Shown: in pieces, positions 10,814 to 23,636 of the stretch
Layout of the letters: every line of letters begins with the position of its first letter
Position numbering within the stretch: position 1 is the stretch's first letter
From: Erigeron canadensis
Lineage: Eukaryota; Streptophyta; Magnoliopsida; Asterales; Asteraceae
NCBI RefSeq assembly: GCF_010389155.1
Contig: NC_057768.1
Span: 3,160,501 to 3,224,500, forward strand
Reading direction: 5' to 3'
DNA: 64,000 nt
The notes under the pieces: model-generated
What the model was told of the DNA's origin: nothing
Seen by the model: only the letters and a program-made list of their open reading frames with translations
Database searches by the model: none
Program-made: the position numbers and the translations under genes

Positions 10814-11905
10814 TTATTTTCCCAACCGGCCACTTATAACCAACCCAAAAAAAAATAAAACACTCACCAAAATATACTAATCAGTTTTATACTTTTATTT
10901 AAGTAACATTTCATGCATACCAAAAATAGGAACTAAAGAATAAAAGAGGGTGTCAAAAGATGGCTGCTGCTTTTGAGGAAGAGACTTATGTATAGTAGAG
11001 AAAATGTAAGAGAATGTGAAGGTGGGGGGTGATTGGTTAATGAGTCTGTTCGTATAAGAAAGTGTAGAGAGGTTGGAAGGGTGGTAAAAAGAAAGACAGG
11101 GGCAAAACGACAATTTTGGACGTAGAATACGACGGCAATTGGGCTAAAGTTTGGTGACTAGATGACAAGATATCCTATCGGTTTTTATGAATCTTTGTTG
11201 TTCTTTTATCCAAGTGGACGACTTTGTCTGAATCGGCTGGCTGAGCGGCCCATGTCATTTATTAAAACACTACACTACTATATGTTTAATTTTGATGGTT
11301 TTTCGAGTTTTTACATGATAAAAATGCTCCATTTTGTTGTTAATGATGCCCATATAATTTCTTTTCAACTTTAATGATACCCCGTCACAAATTATCTATA
11401 CAGAACAAATTATAAAAGTTTATCATTTTTTTATTTGTATAAAACTACATTAAACTAAAAGTTTATAAAAGTCTATATATCCACGCTAATAATTATCTAC
11501 ACATATGAACAAATTTTAAAATTTATCATTTTTTTATATGTATAAAACTATATTAAACTAAAAATTTGTAAAAGTCTATCCATGCTAACTATAATAATTA
11601 GTGTGAAGAAAAATGACGTGACAAATTACATATGAAACTTCACATCCATAATTGTGGATTTTTAAACCACTATACCATTTACTCATTTAGTGTTAGTAAT
11701 TTGTACACACCACCTATAGTTCAATATATAGTTTGACACATATAAAAGTGACAAATGTTTATAATTTATTCACACTAACTAAAAGTGTGGATATCTGTAA
11801 CATTTTTTGTAGTACCCATACAATATATATTTAACTGACAAATTTTAAATGCAAGTAGATCACTGATCTAGTTCCATCATCTATACGGACTAATATAAAG
11901 GGGAG
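10814..11905. other. upstream region of SnRK2 and AT-rich intergenic DNA
   Basis: The first 250 bases would hold the leader and promoter of the minus-strand kinase gene; on that strand they are CT-rich. I could not fix a TATA box. From 11390 to 11600 a block with AAACTATATTAAACTAAAA occurs twice as a degenerate direct repeat. No other gene is seen. Confidence 0.4.
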
Positions 11906-12074
11906 GTGGGGAGGTGATTCCCTCAAGTTACCAGGATAATTTTGACCTTTAGATGAAAATCAAGGGCCAAGATTCAAAAATGACTTTTGAATCTTAACCC
12001 TTGAGTTTTATTTAAGGGTCTAGATTTCTCCAACTTGACTCAAACTGAGAAAATAACTTAAAGGAATCTCCTCC
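11906..12074. mobile_element. small MITE-like inverted repeat
   Basis: The left end GGAGGTGATTCCCTCAAGTTA and the complement of the right end (GGAGGAGATTCCTTTAAGTTA) match, about 170 bp apart. The interior has an additional inverted pair built on AAGGGCCAAGATTCAAA / TTTGAATCTTAACCCTT. There is no coding capacity, and a target duplication could not be fixed. Confidence 0.45.
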
Positions 12075-13019
12075 TAATATAAACACTCTTCGCCTTTTGC
12101 CATTAGAGGTCAAAATAATATATTTTTTTTTTAAGTCTCTTTTTTTGGACCAAAAAAGCCCTATGGGTTACCATTCATTTTCATTAAATAGTTGTAAATT
12201 ATCATAAAATTTAAGGTGGACTTTTGATACACCTGAAACCCGCATATTCGTTTCGTATACCTGAAACCTGCCTAGAATTTGTATACCCAACCCATATATC
12301 ATGTCACGTCACATTACATAATATTAATGTTTCGATTTACAATAGTTATCTAAGGCTTGAATCTGAGTTAACATATTCACTAATCACAAAATCTATATGT
12401 AGCATGACTGTATGAGATATATTAAATCTTTATTCTTTTTAGTTTATCGTTAATGGAAAAGCAGCTTTATTTAGTTAGAGTTCTAAATTTTTAATACATT
12501 GTTATCTGAGAATGAATTTAAGATTATGTAGTACATTGATATTTTGATATTGCTTGAAATGGAATTCAAAAACAATACAATAAATTTGCGGATCCCTTAT
12601 TACTTGTGGGAAAACCCATTACCTAACAGTTAATAAATAAACGGGGACGGGACAAGAATTTTTAGTCGGGTCTGGGTCCAAGATTATCTAAACTCGGCCC
12701 ATATCCGGCCCTTTGCCACCTCTAGTATTGCAGAATAATAATTCGTGTAATTGCTTTATGATTATCTATTCGGGTCTGGTCATGAGTTCTATTTCTATGC
12801 GATGTAACTTTGAGTATCAAATGATACATGAGATGAGAGAAGAGGGTTCTCATTCATTTATCTTTTTTATAGTGAATTTTGTTAGAATAAATTCTGAATT
12901 TTTTTTTATATAAATCTACAAATAGTGTATTACTTTTTGTTTCATGTACCGAATATATAAATTTGATTTAAATTTCAGCTTCAATAGAAAACTCATTCAT
13001 CACAACCTTTTTTTTTTAA
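12075..13019. other. AT-rich intergenic DNA
   Basis: Only chance open frames up to about 65 codons are present. A short GC-richer patch at 12640-12725 has repeated GGGTCTGGGTCC-like words but no recognised element. Confidence 0.4.
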
Positions 13020-13205
13020 CAGTCAGTCGATATTCAACATCAGGGGATACCGCAACGTATAATGGAAAAGTCCTGCACGTACTTTAGATTACGAGATTTG
13101 GACCATAAACCGTTAGAGGTGATTCAAGAAAAAAAAAACCCAGAATATATGACTCTAGAGAGTCAAACCCATAACCTGGGGTAAAACCAAGAATGACTCC
13201 GGCCA
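13020..13205 (-). repeat. SINE-like element, reverse orientation
   Basis: Read on the minus strand, this has a tRNA-like head with GGTTATGGGTTTGACTC, close to a pol III B box, a short T-run, and a tail with AAGTACGTGCAGGACTTT and CCTGATGTTGAATA. The tail matches positions 1-55 and 61540-61600, so this is one family with several copies. Confidence 0.5.
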
Positions 13206-14759
13206 TAGCCTGCATCACTACCTATTATGGAGATTTTTTTGAACGAGGTATTTTCAATCACCTCCGTGTATGAAAACTTGCCTATAATAGAGATTGGATT
13301 AGTTTTTATATTAGTAGTAAGGGTTTTGCTAGTGACAGTTTTTAGGGTTGTCAGTAAAAATAATTGGGTGCATCAAAATTTATACCTTGCTGTTAGAAAA
13401 ATCAGGAAATGATTTTTAATATATAATGTACAAGTTTTTAAACATGTAATATGTTGTTAGTGACCCCATATGCTGTCATTATCATTTTCCTAGTAATAAG
13501 GATTATTGAAATCTTCAAGTAACTTGTGGTGACCTACGGAACATAATGGAAAATATATACATGCAACTTGACTTCTTTTAGTATTATCCTAAAACAACTT
13601 GTTTAAATTCAAAAGATATTTCAGTTACACCCCAAAAATGTGTGTATAAAAAGGCAATTGGGGTTTGCTCATATCCGCATTTGATATTTCATAAACAAAT
13701 AAAAATTACTCGTGGCAATTTTATATTTATTTGACATCAACATATATTGTACAGATAATCTAAAATTATTTTTCATATTGATAATAATCTAAAGTGATAA
13801 TAATAGAGAATAAGTTTAATATAAGAGTTTCAATTATCTATAACTCTTATAAAAGAATAGTTAACCAAGCATTTTAAAGCCCTCTTGCAATCTAAAACTA
13901 ATTTGAAAAATTGCCACATAAGATTTTATCCTATGTGTCAACTCCATATTTTTCTTTAAATAAACTATATATTTAGAAAACAAATGAACCTATATATGTT
14001 AAAATAAATAAATATATACATTGTAAGAATCTAAGATCTTCTCATTAGATAAAATGATAACTTCTCTTTAGTTTAAAAAATCACGTCTATACCTAATGAT
14101 ATTTCATTATCTTTTTTATTTAACATTTATATGAGGTTCCTTTCGTTTTTTTTATGGTGATTATATAAAAGTTTGCTCAGGCCGTTGGTTAGTTGGAACT
14201 CTCATCGCATTAATCATTAGTGGCAATATTTAAAGTTTATAAGTTTTTTTATCACCACTAAATTATATTCATCTTATATGAGTTAAGAGCTTTATATAAT
14301 ATCATAACTTTCTGAAATAGTTATGTTAATTCTTTCGTTCATATCACCATGAAAATTATGTACAATTTTTGGTTTAATTCTATTATCTTTTTTTGAATTT
14401 TATGATAATGGTTAATATAATCTGTTTTTTCTTTTGTTTTTTAACAATACAATTTTCATTGTGATGATGAGAAAAATATTATCATGGTAGATGAAGAGTT
14501 AGTTCAAAACAAGTGTATATAACAATTAGTTTAATGATTGGATAATGAATACATTATTGCTAATATAATTAAGTGAAACTAAATACATTGTTCGTCCATA
14601 TGTTTTTTTTTCGATCATTATTGATCCATTTCATTAACTCATTTGTTCACATATTAAGTGTTTCATTAAATGTTTTTTTAAGCAAGTTTAACTCAAATCT
14701 CACTTTATTTAGCACATTTTTTGTCAAAGCAGACGCACATCGTGCGGGTAAATTTTTCA
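13206..14759. other. AT-rich intergenic DNA with one damaged Helitron-family copy
   Basis: From about 13880 a block with AATTGCCACATAAGATTTTA is seen, and at 14731-14749 a hairpin ACGCACATCGTGCGGGT, both features of the Helitron family that ends at 15592. The copy lacks the terminal CTAG and seems joined directly to the next copy. The remainder is featureless AT-rich DNA with an open frame of 72 codons that has no domain. Confidence 0.45.
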
Positions 14760-15592
14760 ATTTAAAGCTATTTTTAAAAATTGCCACATAGGTCTTTATC
14801 CTATGTGGCATCTTTAAATTTTTTTACAATATATAAATCCACAAAGTTATACTATCTAAATATATTTATTTAAATAAAAATAAAATCTATATATACACAA
14901 ATTTTTAAAAAAGCAAAAGTGAAAGATCAAATCCTACATTATGATAGAAACCGCATGAACTGAAAATCTATGTACAAAATTAGAAAATATTTAGTTTTCA
15001 AAATATTTATATCGTATTCTTTTATCCACTATAACCAATAACCAATAGAGTATATCATATTGTGATTTAGTTTTTTTTTTTTTTTAATATCATTTTCTTG
15101 GTAGTGATTTACGTTTTTGAAGCATTAGTTTGTTCTTTGTAATCTACTGTAATTTTATTTTGGTTTCTAACTATATTTAAAGGTTTTCGGTTTTTATGAA
15201 TTTTAATATTTGATGAAGCAAGTTTTATGAAACTATTTCATTTGAATGAGTATGATGAAATTCTAATAAATCATCTATCACTTTGCAAAAAATAACATAT
15301 CTTTATGATTTTACATTACATTTATATTTTAACTTAATTTTATGTTAATTAGTATTGCATGAAGTACAGTATAATATAAGATTAAGAAAAAAGTCATACA
15401 AATATATTTTAGTTTTTTTTAGTTTCGTTAGACTCAATATATAATGAAAAGACAGCATGAAATATGAATCACAAACATTTTTCCACCAGTTTTTTGTTTA
15501 GCCTTTTCGCAATCTTCTATTTTGATTGTATAATTGCGTATTGAAAGCAAAAACATTAGATAACCGCACATCGTGCGAGGTAAAATACCTAG
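14760..15592 (+). mobile_element. Helitron-like element, 5' end not fixed
   Basis: The 3' end shows the hairpin CCGCACATCGTGCGAGG, then TAAAATAC, then CTAG (15589-15592) followed by T. Near its left limit is the family block AAATTGCCACATAGG...CCTATGTGGCAT. No replication initiator or helicase frame is seen, so it is non-autonomous. Confidence 0.55.
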
Positions 15593-15624
15593 TATAATAT
15601 ATATATATATATGCATGTATACAA

Positions 15625-15906
15625 TCCCTTATAAAACAAATTGACTCTCTATTTTAAGAAATTCAGCACTTTATTTTTTGAATATTCTCAAACTACCCCT
15701 AAGTAACCCTAACAATTATATTTAAAATTGTTAGTTTTTGCACTTACTAGTTTTTGCATTTAATCCTTGACTTATATTTAAAATGATAACCACGGTTAGA
15801 TGCCTCATCGTCGTATGTAATGAAACTATCTTTAGCAACCTATATAACCGTTACGACATCTCACGCATTATAAACCGTTCCGCTTCAACGCGTGGGCACC
15901 CTTCTA
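15625..15906 (+). mobile_element. short Helitron (282 bp)
   Basis: It starts TCCCTTATAAAACAAA after an A and ends in CTAG (15903-15906) before a T and a TA microsatellite. Before the end is the short GC-rich stretch ACGCGTGGGCACCC. It is related to the SnRK2 intron element through its first 60 bases. Confidence 0.6.
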
Positions 15907-15930
15907 GTATATATATATATATATATATAA

Positions 15931-16260
15931 GAGATCAAATGAGAAGATTGCTTAAGGATATAAGGGAGATAAAATTGATATATTTATTTGTTTTCTTTAT
16001 TTTATTTTATTTTATTTTTTTTGTGAAACCCCATTACAAAATATATTTTTAGAAAAGTAAAAAAATTTAAAAAAATTCCTTACACGTATAAGTTTTTATA
16101 CCTTACACATGTCTACACATGTGTAGATATATTTTATTTTGATTGTTTTTTGGAATGCGTTTATGTTTAAAAAATTAAAAATACAAAAACAAGAAGAAAA
16201 AAATCATTAATAAACTTTCTTTCCCTTATTTTCTTTAAGTTACTTTCTCTCTGGATCTCT
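15931..16260. mobile_element. MITE sharing ends with the Mutator-like element at 4282
   Basis: The left end GAGATCAAATGAGAAGATTG and right end CTCTCTGGATCTCT mirror the ends of the element at 4282-4828. The family block AGTTACTTTCTCTCTGGATC is shared. It is 330 bp, lacks the GC-richer cargo module, and sits inside a TA microsatellite. Confidence 0.6.
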
Positions 16261-16285
16261 ATTATATATATATATATATATATGT

Positions 16286-16492
16286 ATAGGGGTTGAGTAT
16301 TGTAAAACACGTATTAAAGTAAAACAAAAAGGAGAAGATCTTGACCCTTGGATCATGGTCAAATTGATGCACGAATATTCACGAAGCAATTGATGCACGA
16401 TAATTTTCATGATGCACAATGATTTTTACTGAAGAGAACCTATTATTTTATTTATTTTACTTTAATACTTGTTTTATTTTACCTAAAACCTA
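16286..16492. mobile_element. TA-microsatellite-associated MITE, copy 1
   Basis: Inner inverted ends: GTATTAAAGTAAAACAAA on the left and its complement TTTATTTTACTTTAATAC on the right. The interior has repeated TGATGCACGA words. TA repeats flank both sides. Two more copies lie at 25638-25806 (reverse) and 62701-62909. Confidence 0.65.
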
Positions 16493-16619
16493 TATATATA
16501 TATATATATATATATCAATTAATAACTTTTCTTTATTACTCATGGAATAAAAAAAGGACCAATATAGATTTTAAAAGAAACGTCATGTTATGACAAATTA
16601 ATAATCCAAATTTACATGT

Positions 16620-16850
16620 TATGACATGTACTATTGTTTTTCCAAACATTTACTTAGCATACAACATCAGGAAACCTCATTTTTTTCCCAAACATTTACT
16701 TAGCATACAAAATCAGGAAACCTCACCATAAATAAACAAGATGTTAATTATGGGCCGTTACAAGTATTCGTAGAAAAAAACCTGAAAACTCAATACATTG
16801 AGTAAATTCGGGAGTGCCTACTACCAGCTAGGCTGACCATAATTTGTACA
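16620..16850 (-). repeat. SINE-like element, reverse orientation, tail duplicated
   Basis: On the minus strand the head reads ATGGTCAGCCTAGCTGGT and AGGCACTCC, matching 61409 onward. The tail region CATTTACTTAGCATACAA/AATCAGGAAACCTCA occurs twice about 55 bp apart. Confidence 0.5.
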
Positions 16851-16859
16851 TACTTTCTA

Positions 16860-17243
16860 TAGGGTCAATAAAATAAGAACACCTTTAAAATAAAAACACA
16901 GTGAAAACACTTAAAGACTTCATTTTGATGCATTAAAAGACTATAAACTAACATAATGTATAACGAATCATCATTATTTAAGTGTTTAACAACAAATTGA
17001 TCTGTCAAAATCGAAGAAATCATGTTTTTTGTTTTGTGCATCTATCTTGGGCGCACATTTATCAAAATGAATGCATCTAACAAAAAACGTGATTTTTTCG
17101 ATTTTGACGGATCAATGTGTTGTTAAACACTTGAATAATAATAATTATGTTAGTTTTATGGACTTTTAATGCATCAAAATAATATTTTTAAGTATTCTCA
17201 TCGTGTTCTCATTTTAAGGATGTTTTACTGAAGTGTTACTATA
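16860..17243. mobile_element. foldback MITE, copy 1
   Basis: The whole 384-bp unit folds on itself. The left arm has AAGTGTTTAACAACA and TTTTGATGCATTAAAAG, and the right arm has their complements. The centre has GCATCTATCTTGGGCGCAC. A second copy lies at 50104-50476. The arms are long enough to give hairpin transcripts. Confidence 0.75.
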
Positions 17244-20204
17244 TACGGATCTTGAAAGAAGGTTTTTAAGGAGCGAATGAAAAAAAAGTTGGTTTTTTTT
17301 TTTTATATATCTATAATGTTAACTACAAATAACAAATAAAAAAATTTCGTTTTTATTTGCTGCCCTCTTGCGAGCATATTCTTAGTTGCAAAGCCACCTT
17401 CTTTGGATCGGAATATCGGATCATTGTTGAACAAATAACTAAATTTCCATTTGAGTAAGCACAAAAATTCGTCGGCACCAGAAATAGCAAACTACATGTC
17501 GACATTAAACTATTTGCCAATTTGGTCCAAATTATCTTAACATAGATATAAAATTATACTCGTACTACTTTTGGCGAAACAGGCGGCCTGTTTTGAATTT
17601 AATCCGATTCCAAATACAAGTGGTTAATACTTAATACCTAAACCCATGATCTTAAATATTAATTTAGACCAAACATACACATGAATAAGTAATGGTATGC
17701 GTCATAGGTGGTAGTGAATTATTCTTAAAAAAGTAAAATAAAATATCTGCTGTAAATGAAAAGAAAAAGAATGAAAAACAGTAAATTAACTACGACATAT
17801 ATTTGATTTATACATATTTTGTTATGCACTAATAAAAATTGCGTATTAATTTGTTACTTTATTCATACTTTTTATTTGAAATATGTCTATTTATATTTAT
17901 AATGCATATAAATAAAAAATAAATATATTTTACAGATTTAAAATGTATGTAATTTATACACATTTATCAATCTAAACATATTCATGAATATGTACATATT
18001 CATTAAAAATATGAATATGTGAAATTCTTATTGTAAAAACTATAAATATGTAGTTGTGCACTTGTGCTTAAGGATTCTCCCACTTTTGGTCATTAGAAAC
18101 TTTTAATTGTAAACATAACGATAGTGTTTGATATAACTAATTTCAATTGGTGATAAACTATAACAATTTGACCATATAATAATGTGAACGAAAAAAAAAA
18201 AGAATTTTTTATTCTAAGTGGAAAGAAAATTCATTAACCTACATTGTGTGACAGAAAAAGACATTCGAGAAACCCAAAATGTATATTAAAATAGTAAATT
18301 ACGGTTGGTGACATGTTGCAAACTTGCAAATCTCGCCTTTAATTATTCAAGTTGGTTAATATCTGTTTTCTACAAGGAGGCATAAATCATCAAGTATTTT
18401 ATAGTGTGATTGACTTATGCAAATCGGATACAATAATTCAATAATAAGTATCTATATATAGTATTATTTTCAAAGGATTAATCACGGGATACCTAACGTA
18501 CTTTTCGGTTTGTACATGGTTGCCCATTATACTTTTTTTATTGGTATATATTACCCACAAACTTATAAAATTTGTACATGGTTGACTATTATATTCAAAT
18601 CTGGTTCTCTCTCATCTACATATCTTCAAATCTGATTCTCTCTCTTCAATAAAAACCCAAAAAACCCAGTTATCTGATTCTCTCTCTTCAATAAAAACCC
18701 AGTTGTTTTATCAGTGTTACATCTTTTTTTGAGAAAGCATTTATGGGAAAATCACATTGTCTCTTGGGTAAGACCTAGTTGATCCTCTATGCTAGGTGCA
18801 TATATAATGCAAATTTAAAAAATTAAACCAAGATAAATCTGTTAGGTGTTTATGTGTAAATTGAAATTAGGCGTCCAAATTGATGAACAAGTCCAATCTA
18901 ACTGCATATCAAATGAGTAATTTTTTTACGCCAATCATATTCCAAACAAATGACAATAATTTAATCCCAGTCTCGAAAATATTTCTCGCTAAGACGGTCT
19001 CCAAATTAATAAACCATAGTTGTATGAATCACCATGTCAAGAACAATTACCTTGCCACAAGTTTATTTAAGATGTTTAAAATGTCACTCAAAATTTGCTA
19101 ATACGAAAGATCTCTCTTGCAACTTTGAAGTGTAGCAATAAATGATCAGTTTGGATTCTTATTCGTTAATACAAACCTGGATTGTTTCGTACCTAATCTT
19201 ATTTATGGATTAAATATGTGACTGAAGTACAAGGATATGGGCTTAATTTAGCCCAATGGACTATCATTCTAAACCATCATGGGGTATTGGGGTGTATGGG
19301 ATTTAGCCATTTAGGTATCTTTTTGTAAATATCACGAAATAGCAACAATGAACATTTTTTTTATTGCTTATTTTATAAGTATAAACACTATACTTTTATA
19401 CAAATATATGTAGATCGATAAGGTTGAATTGGCATAATATAAACCCATTTAAATAAAAAGAATTCCAAGCATTCCTTATATCTACATATACTATACATAC
19501 ATTTTTAAGCTCACTAGCTACTTTGAGTTTGAGTTTGAAAGAAAGGATAAATATCATGATAAATCGTTGTTTTTTTTCATCCAACCATGCTGGAGAAATA
19601 TATATACATGGTTTTTGAGGTCATATACAAATTCAAACAACATGTCTTTATGTGTTTTTTCAAAACTTCGTTTTTCTCTAACTAAATGCAAATAAATCAT
19701 TTTTTCAACCAAATAATTTTGATTATTTGTGTTTTGTAAATGCATTAATTAGATAATCTATTCAGAAAGCAATTCCAAACACCCTAGAAACAACAATAAA
19801 ATTGTTAAAAATATTGTTTTTTTTAAAGAGAATAAAAAGGAAAAATTGCAAAATGTGAATTAATAAGTCAAAGGAAAAGAATGGAATAAAGAGTGTTGAA
19901 GGTGACTGAAGAGGATTTCTTGCAAGGTATATATATCCAGTATTATTCATATCTCACCTAACAATTATTACCTTATTATGTGAAAGTAAAGCAAAAGCAT
20001 ATCCTGATTGTGACAGTATTGTCAATTCTATTCTAATTAACACGAGAAGTTAAATACTTAAATGATGTGTTAAATGAAAGTGTCATGGATAGTTTTCTTT
20101 TCTTTTTCTTCTAATCAAGAAATTGTATATATTATAAACGACAACCACCAAAATGTTTGAACATTAAAAAATTTATACATAATTAAGTTATTAGAACAAT
20201 AAAA
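17244..20204. other. AT-rich intergenic DNA
   Basis: No gene or complete element was recognised. Near 18600-18700 the phrase TCTGATTCTCTCTCTTCA recurs three times within 80 bp. Open frames up to 73 codons carry no domain. Confidence 0.4.
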
Positions 20205-20747
20205 GGTTTATACAGGGGCGGTGTAAAGAGTGGGTAAAGTGGACGACGGGCTGAGGTCCGATTTTTTATTTTTTATTGTTATATTATATAAAATTAAAAC
20301 TTATATGCGGATTATAAAGGAAAATAAGAAATGGATTATCACTTGTCTGCTTCTTCGAAGTCTAAGCGATGCTATCAAAGTTTACACAATTTCAATTTGT
20401 CAATTATCCCCACCTTTCATTTATTTTGCAGGTGATGATCTTCTATAATTCTTTCTATCATTTTGTGTAGATAAAAACTAATTGCAAACTCTATCTATAT
20501 TTATCTTTCTTGTTTATTATTTGTAGTATGTTAATTTATTAGTATGATTTTGTTTTTTTTAGTTTCTTTAAGAATAACTTTTTTGTTATGTTTATTGATA
20601 TAACGTTTAGCTCATATAATGTAAACTTCCTATCTTGATATATATATATATATATATATATAATATTTGTTGCGTTTAGCCGATGAGCCTTTTTTTTTTT
20701 CTCTCGGCCAAGACCCATAAATCTTCGAAGACGGCCCTGGGTTTATA
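20205..20747. mobile_element. non-autonomous hAT-like element with perfect 8-bp target duplication
   Basis: The element (20213-20739, 527 bp) starts CAGGGGCGG and ends GGCCCTG. The 8 bp GGTTTATA flank it on both sides (20205-20212 and 20740-20747). CAGGGGCGG-type ends and 8-bp duplications are hallmarks of hAT transposons. An internal TA microsatellite occurs at 20638-20660. No transposase is encoded. Confidence 0.8.
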
Positions 20748-22769
20748 CATAACATAACTAAGATGGGGTCAATTCACTAGTTAACTCCATTGAACTTACA
20801 ATTCTTACTCTTATTACATACCCGATTATAAGAAAAGAGAACGATATCATCAAAAATGGCCTTTCGTTTGGCGTCTTTGAGTCTTATAGATAGATAACTT
20901 AATAAATCAGTTAAAATGAGTTATTAAATACTGATGATATATATTGTGGCAAATATGCATTTGCTAGCTTTAAGATCTTTAAATAATATATTTGGGTATG
21001 TACATTCAGATTTTTTTTCTTTTTTATCTAAATGAGATGTCCTCGCATTAAATCGAAATAATCCCCGCTAAATACATTATGTCAGGGGCAAATGGGAGGG
21101 AAGCTTTGTGAGGACATGTCCAGTGCAGTGAGGACAAAAGTCCTCACTAAAAGTGGATTTTCTTGTAATGATATTGGTTTCTGTAAACAGAGTTCAAGGT
21201 TCCATCTTACTGCTTGCATAACTGTTGGAGGTTATAGGGTAAAATCTGTAAACAGTCTTTTTATCTTAAATGGGACAAAACCATCTAAATTTTAACCTCC
21301 CCACATAACTTGTATAAGACGATATTGGTTACTTACTATACTCAATGTGTTTAATAATTTAGTTAATGTTAGTTATTTCATTTGGTATAAAACATAGATC
21401 ATAGACATAATCATCATAGTAATATAACAAAAACAGAAGAGAATTGGTAGCCTACATATATGTCATTCAATTACACAGAACTATATAACTCATCACTTAT
21501 CTACATAACTATCCTATGTACTAAAACACAAAATTTAAATACAATCAGATAGAAATAATGAAATATTGTCAATAGGCTTTTTTTTAATTTTTTTTTGAGT
21601 AGTGATCCTGTTAAAATACTAAACTGAATAAGACAAGATATATTTGATATTTAATTGATCGATAATATACTTAAAACAAAAAATGAAATTAACTACCCCT
21701 TAATTATCCTCTCTTCGATTACAAGTAGTCAAAGAAGGTAAGATGCTAACTTTTCTTTACATTCCCAACTTCCAAAAAATGAACAGAAATAGAAGCAGCA
21801 AGCCAGCAATACTAAACATATTAAAAGCTGAAGGAGTACAAGTTATGATTAGTGACTGTGACGCATCTGTGCAGAGAAAATGACAATAATTCCTTCAAGT
21901 CTTTTTAACCACTTTCTGTACAATATATATACTTATCCTTTGCAATAAATACTTGGTTTGGCTTGTTCTATAAGCTCCTATCCAACTGTTACCAAAAACC
22001 TCATGAAAAAACCAATATGATTTTACATGTCTCATTCAAGATAGCAAACTGGATGAATAAAAATTATGTACTAGCTAAATCATTAAAATGTCTCAAGTAT
22101 AGGCCAAACTAATCTATGATGACCAATTACACCATAATACCAGATCAACTGCTTTTGTCATTGGGGTTTTATTCAGAGGGATTAATTGTTGTTGAGCACA
22201 TCATATTTGCGTATGTGGGGTTTTTCTTTGGGATGCCTACGTGGCAGGAGTGTAGCGGCCGGCCCAGTTAAAACAACCGACTATTCCTGGTTTACTGTGA
22301 TTACACACATTTGGATGATGGGGTGTTCTATTCGAAAGTTGCCATTCCAAAAAAATGTAATAAGTAATTAATAAGCAAAGTTAATATTTATAAAGCATAA
22401 GAGTCCATCTGCTGTTTTTTATTATTGTAGGAGCAATGAGTTTTAGCTACTTCAATGAATTTATAAAATATGTTCACACTAATGAACTTAATTAGTAATT
22501 CTCAAAGAAGTCGAATTGTTGATTGATCCTACATAAATATGTATAATTAATTTATAAATCTCTTCAAGAACATGAAAATAAAGAAAAACCCTATAATTAA
22601 TGAAGATCAACTAACACAAAGGAATTGGCTTGATAAAAAGATTAAATAAAATAATTATGTAAAGATCTAGGGAAAAAAAGGGTATGTTACCAGGAATGAA
22701 AACTTTATATATATATAATGAAGAATTAATAGCTGATCAAAATCGACACGAAGATATATGGCAGCATGA
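20748..22769. other. intergenic DNA downstream of the LBD gene
   Basis: At 21080-21330 a GC-richer block has AGAGTTCAAGGTTCC (B-box-like) and GGTAAAATCTGTAAACAGTC, a pattern of plant SINE bodies; I regard it as a SINE-like remnant (about 0.4). The block at 22150-22340 is also GC-richer but was not recognised. Confidence 0.4.
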
Positions 22770-23636
22770 TCAAGGAGCAACACTCCTATCTTCTTCGTTG
22801 CCGGCAGCTCTCAACACCGTCAACGGCTGCTGAGTTTCTTGCTGAAGCAAAAGCTGATGTGGCTGTTCTTGAGGCTGCATCTGATACATATTATTATTAA
22901 CATGAAAAGTACTACCTAACTCTAGAGACGGGGACACTGAAGCCGGATCGGTCATAGGGCTAACAAATGCACCACCATTATCCACTTGTCCAGATCCTCC
23001 ACCGGCCGGATCAAAGGAGCCACTAAACCGTACCAAATCACTAGGATGCGGCTGCTGTTGTTGTTGCTCAAAGTTTCTAATCAGCATTTCTTGTTGTTCT
23101 CTAGAATTCGCAACGGCTACTAATTGTTGATGTTGTTGAGTAGTCTCAATTATTTGTGGGTGGTTTTGAGAAGGGATGCCCAAAATAGGTTGCATATTAT
23201 AATTAGGCAAAACTTGCATTGATGATGATGGGATATTAATATTTTGGATTTGGGGGATAATTAACCCTGCAGGATTTAATAGAGGCAACATTGCTGAAGG
23301 ACCAATGTAATTAGCCAATTCTAATTTGGCATTATGTAAATCACTTTGTACTTGCTTTAACTTATGTTGAAGGAGAGAGATTAGTCCTACACATCCATAA
23401 ACCGGATCCTTCAGCCTTGCCTCGGCTTCATAGGCTAAAGAGTTTACCGCGTCTTCTCGTTGAGCCGTGTTGATTTCGTTTAGGATTTTTGCCACGTTGC
23501 TTGCCCCAAATACTTTGTGTACATTCGCAAATTTTTGAGGCTGGTCTGGTGGGAAGTATGGTGCAAATACACATTCTTGAGTGCATTTTCGGCGTAAAAA
23601 CTTGCACGCTGCACAAGGTGAGTTTGAAGACGACAT
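22770..23636 (-). CDS. LOB-domain transcription factor, AS2/LBD36 group
   Basis: This nuclear DNA-binding factor of the class I LBD family has 288 residues from the chosen start. From the N-terminus: MSSSNSPCAACKFLRRKC begins the C-block, with Cys residues in the CX2CX6CX3C spacing. Then comes the GAS block (FANVHKVFGASNVAKIL through PVYGCVG) and the leucine-zipper-like LISLLQHKLKQVQSDLHNAKLEL. The following YIGPSAMLP resembles LBD36/ASL1 more than AS2. The rest is rich in Gln, Asn and Pro, a likely activation or interaction region. AS2-group proteins pattern leaves and lateral organs. The frame is open 13 codons further upstream to a GTG, with an ATG at 23666. I chose the ATG at 23636 because family homology starts there and a TATGCAG acceptor-like sequence ends just upstream, suggesting a leader intron. 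Confidence 0.9.
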   Translation of the reverse strand: MSSSNSPCAACKFLRRKCTQECVFAPYFPPDQPQKFANVHKVFGASNVAKILNEINTAQREDAVNSLAYEAEARLKDPVYGCVGLISLLQHKLKQVQSDLHNAKLELANYIGPSAMLPLLNPAGLIIPQIQNINIPSSSMQVLPNYNMQPILGIPSQNHPQIIETTQQHQQLVAVANSREQQEMLIRNFEQQQQQPHPSDLVRFSGSFDPAGGGSGQVDNGGAFVSPMTDPASVSPSLELGSTFHVNNNMYQMQPQEQPHQLLLQQETQQPLTVLRAAGNEEDRSVAP

